Shown one piece after another: positions 51,872 to 60,425 of a stretch of 64,000 nt of DNA. The stretch comes from Seleniivibrio sp. (lineage in GTDB: Bacteria > Chrysiogenota > Deferribacteres > Deferribacterales > Geovibrionaceae). A program made the translations under genes and the position numbers. Location: positions 1 to 64,000 of the forward strand of contig NZ_JAJOIL010000037.1 of NCBI RefSeq assembly GCF_021209385.1, written 5' to 3'. Numbering within the stretch: position 1 is the first letter of the stretch; each line of letters begins with the position of its first letter. Below the pieces are notes generated by a model. That model made no database searches, was not told the origin of the DNA, and saw nothing but the letters and a program-made list of their open reading frames with translations.

Positions 51872-54676
51872 ATGGACTACAAAGATACCCTGAATCTCCC
51901 TCAAACGGATTTTCCCATGAAGGCGAGCCTCTCAGTTAAAGAGCCTGAACGCCTTAAAAAATGGGAAGAGGAAAAGGCCTACGAAAAAATGCTGTCTGCA
52001 AGAGACAGAAACAACCCCTACATACTCCACGACGGCCCTCCTTACGCAAACGGCGAAATTCACACCGGACACGCTCTCAACAAGATTCTGAAAGATATTA
52101 TTATTAAATTGAAAGCTTTTGAAGGATATTACACTCCCTACGTTCCCGGATGGGACTGCCACGGTCTGCCCATCGAGCTTCAGGTGGACAAAAAGCTCGG
52201 CAGCAAAAAGAACGAGATGACAAAATCCGAGATACGCAAGGAATGTCGCAAATACGCGGACAGGTTCATCGACCTGCAACGTCAGGGCTTCAAACGCCTC
52301 GGCGGATTCGGCGACTGGGATCACCCTTATATAACTATGGACTACAAATACGAGGCGAAGACACTTCAGGAACTCTACCGTTTCTTCGATAACGGCGGCG
52401 TTTTCAAAGGTCTTAAACCAGTTTACTGGTGTACGTCATGCGTTACGGCGCTTGCGGAAGCAGAGGTTGAATACGATAACCACACTTCAACCTCCGTATA
52501 CGTCAAGTTCCCCATGAAAGACGCTTTCAAGGCGAAGTTCGGTCTTGCGGATGGAGATAAAGTATCCGCAGTTATATGGACAACAACTCCATGGACGCTC
52601 CCTGCGAACCTCGGAATCTGCGCCAATGCCGAAATAGAATATTCACTCATAAAAATCACCGACACATGCAACAAAAACCTTGCGGTGGGCGAATATATAA
52701 TTGTTGCCACCGACCTTGTTAAAGGTCTGAACGAAGAGTTCCACATCCACGGATACGAAACCGTAAAGGTTTTCTTCGGAACAGAGATAGAGCGTGTCGA
52801 GTTCCAACACTGCTTCTACGACAGAGTGTCACTTGGTATCCTCGGAGACCACGTCACACTTGATGCAGGTACAGGACTTGTCCACACAGCACCAGGTCAT
52901 GGTCAGGAAGACTACGAAGTAGGACTTAAATACGGGCTTGAAATCCTCAACCCCGTGGACGACAGAGGCTTTTACAAACGCAACGTCGAAATATTCGCAG
53001 AGCAGAGCATATATAAAGCGGGCAAAGAGATAGTCACCATGATGGACGAGCAGGGAAGTCTGCTTTCAAGCGGCGACATAAACCACTCATACCCCCACTG
53101 CTGGCGATGCAAAAAGCCCGTAATATTCCGCGCCACTCCCCAGTGGTTCATCGGGATGGAACGCAACGACCTGCGCAAAAAGACCCTTTCCGAAATCAAA
53201 AAAGTGCGCTGGACACCCTCATGGGGTGAAAACCGTATTGCCACAATGATAGAGAACCGTCCCGACTGGTGTATATCACGCCAGAGAACATGGGGCGTTC
53301 CCATCGCCGTTTTCCTCTGCGAGGACTGCGACGAGATAATCATCAACAAGGACATACAGGAACGCGTTCTGGCGGCTTTCCGCGAACACGGTGCGGATGC
53401 GTGGTTTGATAACGAAAACTCCGCGTTCATCCCCGAAGGCACAAAATGCCCAAAATGCGGCGGCACACACTTCAAAAAGGAAACGGATATACTCGATGTA
53501 TGGTTCGACTCCGGTACATCACACTCCGCAGTTCTTGAAGAACGCGGCGAACTCTCATGGCCTGCGAACATGTATCTTGAAGGTTCCGACCAGCACAGAG
53601 GGTGGTTCCACAGTTCTATCCTTGAAAGTGTCGGTACTCGCGGAGTGGCACCTTATAAAGAAGTGCTTACACACGGGTTCGTTGTTGACGGCAAAGGACG
53701 TAAGATGTCCAAATCCCTCGGCAACGGTATAGAGCCCAAAGATATAATCAACAAATACGGTGCGGAAGTCCTCCGTCTGTGGGTTGCCGCAGAAGACTAC
53801 ACCGAAGACATAAGAATATCAGAAGATATCATAAGCCGACTGGTGGAATCATACAGAAAGATACGCAACACCGCCCGTTATCTGCTGGGTAACCTGTACG
53901 ATTTCAACCCTGATACAGATATGGTGGAATTTAAAGATATGCTCGACCTCGACCGTTTTGCTCTGGCAAGATGGCAGACAGTGAAAAAGCGTATATATGA
54001 ATCATACGACAGATATCAGCTTCACGTTTTCTACCATTCTTTCCTGAACTTCTGCATCGGCGATCTTTCATCCTTCTATCTGGATATCCTGAAAGACAGG
54101 CTGTACGCTTATAAACCCGCATCACGCGAAAGACGTTCCGCACAAACCGCCATGTATACCATCCTGAAAGAGATGGCAACCGTAATGGCTCCCGTGCTGT
54201 CATTCACAGCTGACGAGATATACGAATACATGCCCGCATGCAAAGACAAGAAAGAAAACATCTTCATGGAGCTTTTCGCTCCAGCAGTTGAATTTGACGA
54301 TGCAGAGAACATCGCAAAATGGCAGAAGATACTTGAAGTGCGCAAAGAGGTGACAAAAGCCCTTGAAGTGGCAAGAGCCGCGAAGGTTATAGGTCACCCG
54401 CTGGATGCAGATATTGTGATCGGCGTGGACGAAGACACCAAAAAATATCTCGTTGCAGATGAAGGCATCGAGAGAATTTTCATAGTATCCGAAGTGCGTT
54501 TTGAAAGCCTTGAAACAATGGCAGACTGCCACGTTTCAGAAGACGGCAAAGTAAAAGTTAAGGTTGTTGTTTCCGCAAACGGCAAATGCGAAAGATGCTG
54601 GACAAAATCGTCCACCATCGGACACGACCCCGAACACCCCACACTCTGCAAGAGATGTGCGGAGGCGCTTGCCTGA
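51872..54676 (+). CDS. ileS: Isoleucyl-tRNA synthetase
   Basis: A 934-aa class I synthetase. HIGH as ANGEIHTGHALNKIL near 60, editing domain with VIWTTTPWTLPANLGI, KMSKS as [11 protein letters not shown] near 612, and a C-terminal zinc finger GKCERCWTKS ... TLCKRCAEAL, marking the bacterial mupirocin-sensitive (IleRS1) form. It overlaps lspA by one base, a common pairing. Confidence 0.98.
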   Translation: MDYKDTLNLPQTDFPMKASLSVKEPERLKKWEEEKAYEKMLSARDRNNPYILHDGPPYANGEIHTGHALNKILKDIIIKLKAFEGYYTPYVPGWDCHGLPIELQVDKKLGSKKNEMTKSEIRKECRKYADRFIDLQRQGFKRLGGFGDWDHPYITMDYKYEAKTLQELYRFFDNGGVFKGLKPVYWCTSCVTALAEAEVEYDNHTSTSVYVKFPMKDAFKAKFGLADGDKVSAVIWTTTPWTLPANLGICANAEIEYSLIKITDTCNKNLAVGEYIIVATDLVKGLNEEFHIHGYETVKVFFGTEIERVEFQHCFYDRVSLGILGDHVTLDAGTGLVHTAPGHGQEDYEVGLKYGLEILNPVDDRGFYKRNVEIFAEQSIYKAGKEIVTMMDEQGSLLSSGDINHSYPHCWRCKKPVIFRATPQWFIGMERNDLRKKTLSEIKKVRWTPSWGENRIATMIENRPDWCISRQRTWGVPIAVFLCEDCDEIIINKDIQERVLAAFREHGADAWFDNENSAFIPEGTKCPKCGGTHFKKETDILDVWFDSGTSHSAVLEERGELSWPANMYLEGSDQHRGWFHSSILESVGTRGVAPYKEVLTHGFVVDGKGRKMSKSLGNGIEPKDIINKYGAEVLRLWVAAEDYTEDIRISEDIISRLVESYRKIRNTARYLLGNLYDFNPDTDMVEFKDMLDLDRFALARWQTVKKRIYESYDRYQLHVFYHSFLNFCIGDLSSFYLDILKDRLYAYKPASRERRSAQTAMYTILKEMATVMAPVLSFTADEIYEYMPACKDKKENIFMELFAPAVEFDDAENIAKWQKILEVRKEVTKALEVARAAKVIGHPLDADIVIGVDEDTKKYLVADEGIERIFIVSEVRFESLETMADCHVSEDGKVKVKVVVSANGKCERCWTKSSTIGHDPEHPTLCKRCAEALA

Positions 54677-55164
54677 TGATAAGAAAATATATGATAGCAC
54701 TGGCGACGGCAATCGTGATCCTCGACCAGTGGACAAAAATGTATATCGTTAAGAACTTTAACCTGCACGAAGCCCGTCCTGTCATAGACGGATTCTTCGA
54801 CATCGTTTATGTGCTTAACCCGGGCGCGGCATTCGGCTTTCTGGGCAGACTGCCGGAGACCTACCGCAGGGTGTTTTTCATAGCGGTAACGATTCTGGCA
54901 ATAGCATGTGTCTCTTACCTGCTTATGAAAGAAAAAGGGATGAAACTCCGCCTTTTTTCATATACTCTTGTACTGGCGGGAGCCATCGGCAACTTCATAG
55001 ACAGGCTCTTCGTTGGCAAGGTTGTTGACTTTCTGCTGTTCTATTACAAAACATGGCAGTGGCCGGCGTTCAATGTCGCAGATATCGCTATCTCGACCGG
55101 CATCGGACTTTTGCTGCTGGACTATATATTCATAAAGAGGAGCACAAATGAGAATAATGCCTAA
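54676..55164 (+). CDS. lspA: Lipoprotein signal peptidase
   Basis: A 162-aa inner-membrane aspartyl protease cutting prolipoprotein signal peptides. Four hydrophobic helices and the family motifs VILDQWTKMYI, LNPGAAFGF, AGAIGNFIDRL and VVDFL...FNVADIAIS (two catalytic Asp). The start is ATG 54676, sharing a base with the ileS stop; the track's 54586 start runs through ileS. It overlaps purH by 17 bases. Confidence 0.97.
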   Translation: MIRKYMIALATAIVILDQWTKMYIVKNFNLHEARPVIDGFFDIVYVLNPGAAFGFLGRLPETYRRVFFIAVTILAIACVSYLLMKEKGMKLRLFSYTLVLAGAIGNFIDRLFVGKVVDFLLFYYKTWQWPAFNVADIAISTGIGLLLLDYIFIKRSTNENNA

Positions 55165-56692
55165 AACCGCCCTCATCAGCGTTTCTGACAAAGGCGGCAT
55201 CGTAGACTTTGCAAAAGGTCTCAAAAAGTACGGCGTAAAGATCATTTCCACTGGAGGAACCGCTAAACTGCTCGCAGACAGCGGTGTGGAGATAATCGAG
55301 ATTTCCGAGTTCACCGGATTCCCCGAAATGCTTGACGGCAGAGTGAAAACTCTTCACCCGAAAGTACACGGCGGCATACTTAACATCCGTGACAACGCGA
55401 AACATCAGGCAACCATGAAAGAACACGATCTTGAAAACATCGACATGGTTGTTGTGAACCTCTACCCCTTTGAAGCAACTGTAGCAAAAGGAGCAGAACA
55501 CGACGAAGTTGTTGAAAACATCGACATCGGCGGTCCCTCTATGATCCGTTCCGCAGCAAAAAACCACAAGTTCGTGGCAGTTGTTGTTGATAACAACGAC
55601 TTCGGAAGAATCATTTCCGAGCTTCACAACGGCGGAACAGAGCTTGAAACCCGTATCGACCTTGCGAGAAAAGCATATTCTCACACAGGCGTTTACGACT
55701 CGATCATCGCTTCATATTTCAACAAGAAACTCGGCGTTAAATTCCCCGAGGAGATAGCAATACCCGCACGCAAGAAACAGCCCATGCGTTACGGCGAGAA
55801 CCCCCATCAGGATTCCGCTTTCTACGTTAAGCCCCTTGTGAACGAAGTCAGCGTTGCCACAGGCAAACAGCTTCAGGGTAAAGAGCTTTCTTTCAACAAC
55901 ATAGTTGACATCCACGCAACTCTTGAGCTTGTTAAAGAGTTCAAAGAGCCTGCGGTTGCCATCATAAAACACACCAACCCCTGCGGCTGTGCAACAGGCG
56001 ACAACGTTTATGACGCGTACCTGAAAGCACTTGAGTGTGACCCCGTTTCCGCTTTCGGCGGTATCGTGGGCGTTAACCGCGAAGTTGATAAAAAACTTGC
56101 GGAAAAACTCGGCGAACTCTTCCTTGAAGTTGTTCTCGCACCCTCTTTCACAGAAGATGCGAAAGAATTTTTTGCCGCTAAGAAAAACCTCAGACTCATC
56201 GAACTCGGCGACATCTACGGCGCAAGAGACGCTGAACTCGACATTAAAAACGTTACAGGCGGTATCCTTCTGCAAGACCGCGACCTGCACGAAATTGAAG
56301 ACATCAGAAGCCTTCCCGTGCCTACAAAAAGAAAACCCACAGACTTTGAATACAAAGCTATGGATTTCGCATGGAAGGTTGCAAAACACGTTAAATCAAA
56401 CGCCATCGTTTACACCACAGACGACAGAACTATCGGTGTGGGCGCAGGTCAGATGAGCCGTGTTGATTCTTCCAAAATCGCCGCAAGCAAAGCAAGAGCC
56501 GAGCTTAAAGGCACTGTTATGTCATCCGACGCATTCTTCCCCTTCAGAGACAGTGTGGACGAAGCAGCAGGCAGAGGCATCACAGCAATCATCTCTCCCG
56601 GAGGATCAATCAGGGATGAGGAAGTTATCAAAGCCGCAGACGAGCATGGCATCGCCATGGTCTTCACCGGCGTGAGACACTTCAAACACTAA
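55148..56692 (+). CDS. purH: Bifunctional AICAR transformylase/IMP cyclohydrolase
   Basis: A 514-aa enzyme for the last two steps to IMP. The N-terminal MGS-like cyclohydrolase domain has ALISVSDKGGIVDFAKGL, STGGTAKLLADSGV and DMVVVNLYPFE. The transformylase domain has MRYGENPHQDSAFY, AIIKHTNPCGCATG and GVGAGQMSRVDS. Length is normal. It is cotranscribed with ileS-lspA; the purD-purE pair follows after a repeat-filled gap. Confidence 0.98.
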   Translation: MRIMPKTALISVSDKGGIVDFAKGLKKYGVKIISTGGTAKLLADSGVEIIEISEFTGFPEMLDGRVKTLHPKVHGGILNIRDNAKHQATMKEHDLENIDMVVVNLYPFEATVAKGAEHDEVVENIDIGGPSMIRSAAKNHKFVAVVVDNNDFGRIISELHNGGTELETRIDLARKAYSHTGVYDSIIASYFNKKLGVKFPEEIAIPARKKQPMRYGENPHQDSAFYVKPLVNEVSVATGKQLQGKELSFNNIVDIHATLELVKEFKEPAVAIIKHTNPCGCATGDNVYDAYLKALECDPVSAFGGIVGVNREVDKKLAEKLGELFLEVVLAPSFTEDAKEFFAAKKNLRLIELGDIYGARDAELDIKNVTGGILLQDRDLHEIEDIRSLPVPTKRKPTDFEYKAMDFAWKVAKHVKSNAIVYTTDDRTIGVGAGQMSRVDSSKIAASKARAELKGTVMSSDAFFPFRDSVDEAAGRGITAIISPGGSIRDEEVIKAADEHGIAMVFTGVRHFKH

Positions 56693-56703
56693 GAATTAAT
56701 AAT

Positions 56704-56771
56704 GAGACTGCTTCGTCGTACCTCCTCGCAGAGACGGCTTTCTGTCATTGCGAGCGAAGCGCGGCAATCTC
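56704..56771. repeat. Interspersed palindromic repeat, copy C
   Basis: GAGACTGCTTCGTCG...CCTCCTCGCAGAGACGG and TGTCATTGCGAGCGAAGCGCGGCAATCTC form an imperfect palindrome of 68 bases just after purH. It is the closest of the three copies to the widespread GTCATTGCGAGCGAAGC-type repeat. Confidence 0.8.
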
Positions 56772-56784
56772 ATAAAATAAATAT

Positions 56785-56859
56785 AAATCCCCCTCAATCC
56801 CCCTTTGTTAAAGGGGGAGAAAAAGCCTCCCTTTAGAAAAGGGAGGTTGGAGGGATTTT
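56785..56859. repeat. Second palindromic repeat (CCCCCTTTGTTAAAGGGGG type)
   Basis: AAATCCCCCTCAA ... TTGGAGGGATTTT form the outer arms; inside lie two smaller hairpins, TCCCCCTTTGTTAAAGGGGGA and CTCCCTTTAGAAAAGGGAG. This is a known kind of bacterial interspersed repeat. It stands back to back with copy C in the purH-purD gap, and could act as a transcription barrier. Confidence 0.75.
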
Positions 56860-56938
56860 GACATTAAATTGTATCAAAAAATCCTCGCATATAAACTTGA
56901 TAGCGGGATTTTTGTATACCACACTTAAGGAGATGACG

Positions 56939-58228
56939 ATGAAAGTCCTTGTTATAGGCTCAGGCGGAAGAGAACACGCCCTGTGCTGGAAGATAGCGCA
57001 AAGCCCCCTTGTGGCAAAAATCTATGCCGCACCGGGCAACGGCGGTACTCACCTTGAGAACAAAACAGAGAACATCGCCATAGAAGCGACCGACATTAAA
57101 AAACTGCTGGATTTCGCTCTGACAGAAAAAATTGACCTCACCGTTGTCGGTCCCGAAGATCCGCTTGCCGCAGGCATAGTGGATATCTTTGAAGAGAACG
57201 GACTGAGAGTTTTCGGTCCCTGCAAGGCGGCGGCACAGCTTGAGGCGAGCAAAGCCTTCGCAAAAGATGTCATGATAAAAGCGGGCATCCCCACTGCGAA
57301 ATACGGTGAATTCACCGATTACGAATCAGCGAAGGCATATGTTCACGAACACGGCGCGCCCATAGTTGTCAAAGCGGACGGACTTGCCGCTGGAAAAGGC
57401 GTTACGGTCGCCATGACATTTGAAGAGGCACTCAGAGCGCTGGAAGAAATTTTCATCGACAGTGTTTTCGGAGATGCCGGAAGCAAGGTTGTTATCGAAG
57501 AATTTCTTCGCGGCGAAGAGGCTTCATACCTCGCCTTCACCGACGGAAAGACAGTTCTGCCCATGGTCACAAGTCAGGATCACAAAGCTGTTTACGACGG
57601 CGACAAAGGTCCCAACACAGGCGGTATGGGAGCATATTCACCCGCACCCGTGGTCAGCCCCGAACTGTTCGACAAGGTTACAAAAGAGATCGCATATCCC
57701 CTCATAAAAACAATGGCTAAAGACGGAATCGTCTTCAAAGGCATTATCTATGCGGGACTTATGATACATAACGATAAACCGAAAGTGCTTGAGTTCAACG
57801 CACGCTTCGGCGACCCTGAAACTCAGCCCGTGCTTTCACGTCTGAAATCAGACATCATCCCCGTTTTCCTCGCCTGTACAGACCAGACGCTGGACAAGGT
57901 GGAGATAGAATGGAACACCAACCCCACCGTATGCGTGGTGATGGCATCCGGCGGTTATCCCAAAGATTATAAGAAAGGCTACGAAATATCAGGTATCGCG
58001 GAAGCGGACAAGGTTGAAGGCGTAAAGGTTTTCCACGCGGGAACAGCCGACAGAGACGGCAAAACCGTCAACACAGGCGGGCGCGTTCTCGGTGTGACAG
58101 CCATAGGCGACACTCTTGAAGAGACCATCAAAACAGCATACAAAGCTGTTGAAAAAATACACTGGACAGACGTACACTACAGAAAAGATATCGGAGCAAA
58201 GGCTCTCAGGAGGCTCAAAGGTGAATAA
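56939..58228 (+). CDS. purD: Phosphoribosylamine-glycine ligase
   Basis: A 429-aa ATP-grasp enzyme, second step of purine synthesis. MKVLVIGSGGREHALCWK at the N-terminus, IVVKADGLAAGKGVTVA, GGMGAYSPAPV and LEFNARFGDPETQPVL. The start is ATG 56939 with AGGAGATG seven bases upstream; the track extends 27 codons further into non-conserved sequence. It overlaps purE by eight bases. Confidence 0.97.
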   Translation: MKVLVIGSGGREHALCWKIAQSPLVAKIYAAPGNGGTHLENKTENIAIEATDIKKLLDFALTEKIDLTVVGPEDPLAAGIVDIFEENGLRVFGPCKAAAQLEASKAFAKDVMIKAGIPTAKYGEFTDYESAKAYVHEHGAPIVVKADGLAAGKGVTVAMTFEEALRALEEIFIDSVFGDAGSKVVIEEFLRGEEASYLAFTDGKTVLPMVTSQDHKAVYDGDKGPNTGGMGAYSPAPVVSPELFDKVTKEIAYPLIKTMAKDGIVFKGIIYAGLMIHNDKPKVLEFNARFGDPETQPVLSRLKSDIIPVFLACTDQTLDKVEIEWNTNPTVCVVMASGGYPKDYKKGYEISGIAEADKVEGVKVFHAGTADRDGKTVNTGGRVLGVTAIGDTLEETIKTAYKAVEKIHWTDVHYRKDIGAKALRRLKGE

Positions 58229-58715
58229 GGTCGGAATAATAATGGGCAGCAAAAGCGATTTTGAAATTGCTAAAGAGGCTGTGGACATCCTTAAAGGTTT
58301 CGGCATTGAATATGAAGTGATCGTTTCCAGCGCACACAGAACCCCTGAACGCACCCTTGAATGGGCAAAAACAGCGGAAGACAGAGGTCTTGACGCTATA
58401 ATAGCCCTCGCCGGAGCCGCCGCGCACCTTGCCGGTGTCGTCGCAAGCGAAACAAACCTTCCCATCATAGCCGTTCCCGTTTCCGCCACATCACTGAACG
58501 GGCTTGATGCACTTCTCTCAATGGTTCAGATGCCCGGAGGCATTCCAGTTGCAACCATGGCTATAGGCAAAGCGGGAGCTAAAAACGCGGGAATCTTCGC
58601 AGGACAGATAATCGCACGTTCCAACAAGGAAGTTGCGAAGAAGGTCGCGCAATACAAAGAAGATATGAAACAAAAAGTTTATAAGGACAACGAAGCGGTT
58701 CAGGAAATGCTCTGA
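58221..58715 (+). CDS. purE: N5-carboxyaminoimidazole ribonucleotide mutase
   Basis: A 164-aa class I PurE: VGIIMGSKSDFEIAKEA, VSSAHRTPERTLEWA, IALAGAAAHLAGVVAS and PVSATSLNGLDALLSMVQMPGGIPV. It starts with GTG inside the purD stop region (AGGAGG upstream) rather than at the track's 58116. PurK would be needed as partner and is not in the window. Confidence 0.96.
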   Translation: MNKVGIIMGSKSDFEIAKEAVDILKGFGIEYEVIVSSAHRTPERTLEWAKTAEDRGLDAIIALAGAAAHLAGVVASETNLPIIAVPVSATSLNGLDALLSMVQMPGGIPVATMAIGKAGAKNAGIFAGQIIARSNKEVAKKVAQYKEDMKQKVYKDNEAVQEML

Positions 58716-59309
58716 TGCTCACAGCACCTTTCAGAAACGCAGAAGAGATATTCAGGCGGGCTCTTTTCGACAGAGAGCCCGTTGTCTTTCCCACCGACAC
58801 AATCTACGGCATCGGCGCCCCCCCTGTCCGACAAAACAGCGAACAAAAAGATTTTCGACATAAAAGGCAGAGACAGAAACAAGCCATTTCCTGTGCTGAT
58901 ATCCTCATTTGAACAGGCGGAAAAGCTTGCTTATTTCGATGAACGCCAGAAACGAATTATGGATTTTTTATGGAGAAACGGTTCTTTCACTCTCCTTTTA
59001 AAGGGTAAAAACGATGTCGATGACCTTTACAAACTGAACGGCACCATAGCACTCAGAATACCCCATTTGTCAATTTTAAAACAACTGATTAACAAATTGG
59101 GACCGTTGAGCGCTACCAGTGCAAACCCCAGCGGTGTCGGTTACGACCCTAAAATAGCAAATATACTCAACAATTTCAAAGACTTAGTCCACTATTTTAT
59201 CATAGAGAAAAACACTGAAATTGTCTCATCCACCATCATAGACCTGACATCTCAGCAACCGCTTCTTATACGCGGAAATTTCGATATAAGCCGCCTGGAA
59301 AGCTTCTGA
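58715..59309 (+). pseudogene. tsaC: Sua5/YciO/YrdC-type protein (TsaC), frameshifted at a C7 run
   Basis: Two frames together give one threonylcarbamoyl-AMP synthase-like protein of about 197 aa. Frame 1 from ATG 58715 has REPVVFPTDTIYGIGAP and then diverges. The continuation in the next frame reads LSDKTANKKIFDIKGRDRNKPFPVLI and later LSATSANPSGVGYD. The junction is the run of seven C at 58818-58824; with six C the protein reads GIGAPLSDKTANKK without a break. So it is either a sequencing/assembly indel, a true mutation or a slippage-dependent switch. Because t6A synthesis is normally essential and tsaE is intact in this window, a second functional Sua5 elsewhere or an error is likely. It shares the purE stop base. 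Confidence 0.88.
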
Positions 59310-59337
59310 AAATGTTGTAAATCATCAATATCGGTTA

Positions 59338-59366
59338 TTGACAGTTTCTTTAGACGGGATTAATAT
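59338..59366 (+). promoter_or_regulatory. Near-consensus promoter of the triheme cytochrome gene
   Basis: TTGACA (59338-59343), exactly 17 bases, TAATAT (59361-59366): a perfect -35 and a good -10. Transcription would start near 59373, with GAGAGGAG before the ATG. It suggests strong constitutive expression. Confidence 0.75.
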
Positions 59367-59394
59367 TGCCAAACTTTTATCGAGAGGAGACATC

Positions 59395-59742
59395 ATGAAA
59401 AAAGTTATCATTTCAATGATGGTTGTATTCGCGTTCGCACTTGTTGCCTATGCAGCTGCTACAGGTCCCGCTACTATCGACCTTGCGCAGAAATTTGAGG
59501 TTGCTGCTCCCACTAAGAAAGCAGTTCAATTTCCCCACGCCACACACCAAGGTAAACTTCAGTGTGTTGACTGTCACATGACAGACAAAGGCGGAGCTCT
59601 GAAAAATCAGAAAACCGGCGCAGCCCTTGAACTGAAAGGTGTCAAAGGCATGAAAAACGCTGCTCACGACGATTTCTGCTGGGCTTGCCACGTTGAGAAA
59701 AAAGTACCTCAAGGCAAATCCTGCACAAAATGCCACAAGTAA
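59395..59742 (+). CDS. Periplasmic triheme c7-type cytochrome
   Basis: A 115-aa protein with a Sec signal peptide (cleavage after AYA, about residue 20) and three CxxCH haem sites: CVDCH, CWACH and CTKCH. Extra histidines (FPHATHQ, NAAHDD) provide distal ligands for bis-His coordination. This is the class III cytochrome c3/c7 type used as a periplasmic electron carrier in metal- or selenate/nitrate-respiring anaerobes. ATG 59395 after GAGAGGAG replaces the track's upstream start. It is monocistronic between its own promoter and terminator. Confidence 0.93.
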   Translation: MKKVIISMMVVFAFALVAYAAATGPATIDLAQKFEVAAPTKKAVQFPHATHQGKLQCVDCHMTDKGGALKNQKTGAALELKGVKGMKNAAHDDFCWACHVEKKVPQGKSCTKCHK

Positions 59743-59773
59743 TCTGATTACTTAACGCATAAGGGAAAAATTA

Positions 59774-59800
59774 AACCCGCCTTTTTCGGCGGGTTTTTTT
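59774..59800 (+). terminator. Bidirectional Rho-independent terminator
   Basis: AACCCGCC-TTTTTC-GGCGGGTT followed by TTTTT on the plus strand; on the minus strand the same stem is followed by TAATTTTT. It serves both the cytochrome gene and the convergent membrane-protein gene, whose stop overlaps it. Confidence 0.88.
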
Positions 59801-60272
59801 ATGCCATTTCTTTATCTATCTCTGCTATCTGCTCCGGTATCGCCGCTTCATCGGCAAACTGGTGAGCCTTTTCAAGGAACTCTTTTGCCTTGGCAAGGTT
59901 TGCTTTCAGCTCTTCGCCCTCGGTTTCGTTTGCCTTTTCAATCCTCTGCTTCGCCATATCAAGAAGCGACCAGAGCATGAAGCGCACCTGACGTACCTTG
60001 TCCATCTTTATTGATATTCTGAAAAGGAAAAATGCAATAATTACATAAGGAACCCATACATACCATTTGAAAGGCTGATACAGCAGATATACCGTTATAA
60101 TGGTTATCAGCGAAATAGCTATTGCAATAAAAAGCCCGGGAACGCCTATATAAAAAACAGGCTCGTTCCCGTTCTTATAGCGCATCGACCTGAACAATCG
60201 CTGGTTACCGTATTTTTTCCTATAGATATCATGCATTTGTTCAAAACTTTCTGTCAGCTGTACTTTTGCCAT
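59799..60272 (-). CDS. Small membrane protein of unknown function
   Basis: A 157-aa protein: charged N-terminus (EQMHDIYRKKYGNQRLFRSMRYKNG), two adjacent hydrophobic helices (about 48-68 and 72-90), and a helical cytoplasmic tail rich in Glu/Lys/Ala (EKANETEGEELKANLAKAKEFLEKAHQ). No family recognised. Monocistronic, converging on the cytochrome gene. Confidence 0.72.
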   Translation of the reverse strand: MAKVQLTESFEQMHDIYRKKYGNQRLFRSMRYKNGNEPVFYIGVPGLFIAIAISLITIITVYLLYQPFKWYVWVPYVIIAFFLFRISIKMDKVRQVRFMLWSLLDMAKQRIEKANETEGEELKANLAKAKEFLEKAHQFADEAAIPEQIAEIDKEMA

Positions 60273-60356
60273 ATCAAATTCCTTATGTATTAATGAGTTT
60301 GGTTCTACAATAAAACAAAATTTATTTCAATATTAATAAAACAATTTTGAAATTTA

Positions 60357-60365
60357 TGTTATAAT
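60357..60365 (+). promoter_or_regulatory. Extended -10 promoter of the chemoreceptor gene
   Basis: TGTTATAAT is a full match to TGnTATAAT, about 60 bases before the MCP ATG. No -35 box is evident. GGGGATTAA precedes the ATG. Confidence 0.55.
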
Positions 60366-60425
60366 CAGATATCGATATAATTATTTATATATTAAATTGG
60401 ATAGAACGAAATATGTGGGGATTAA

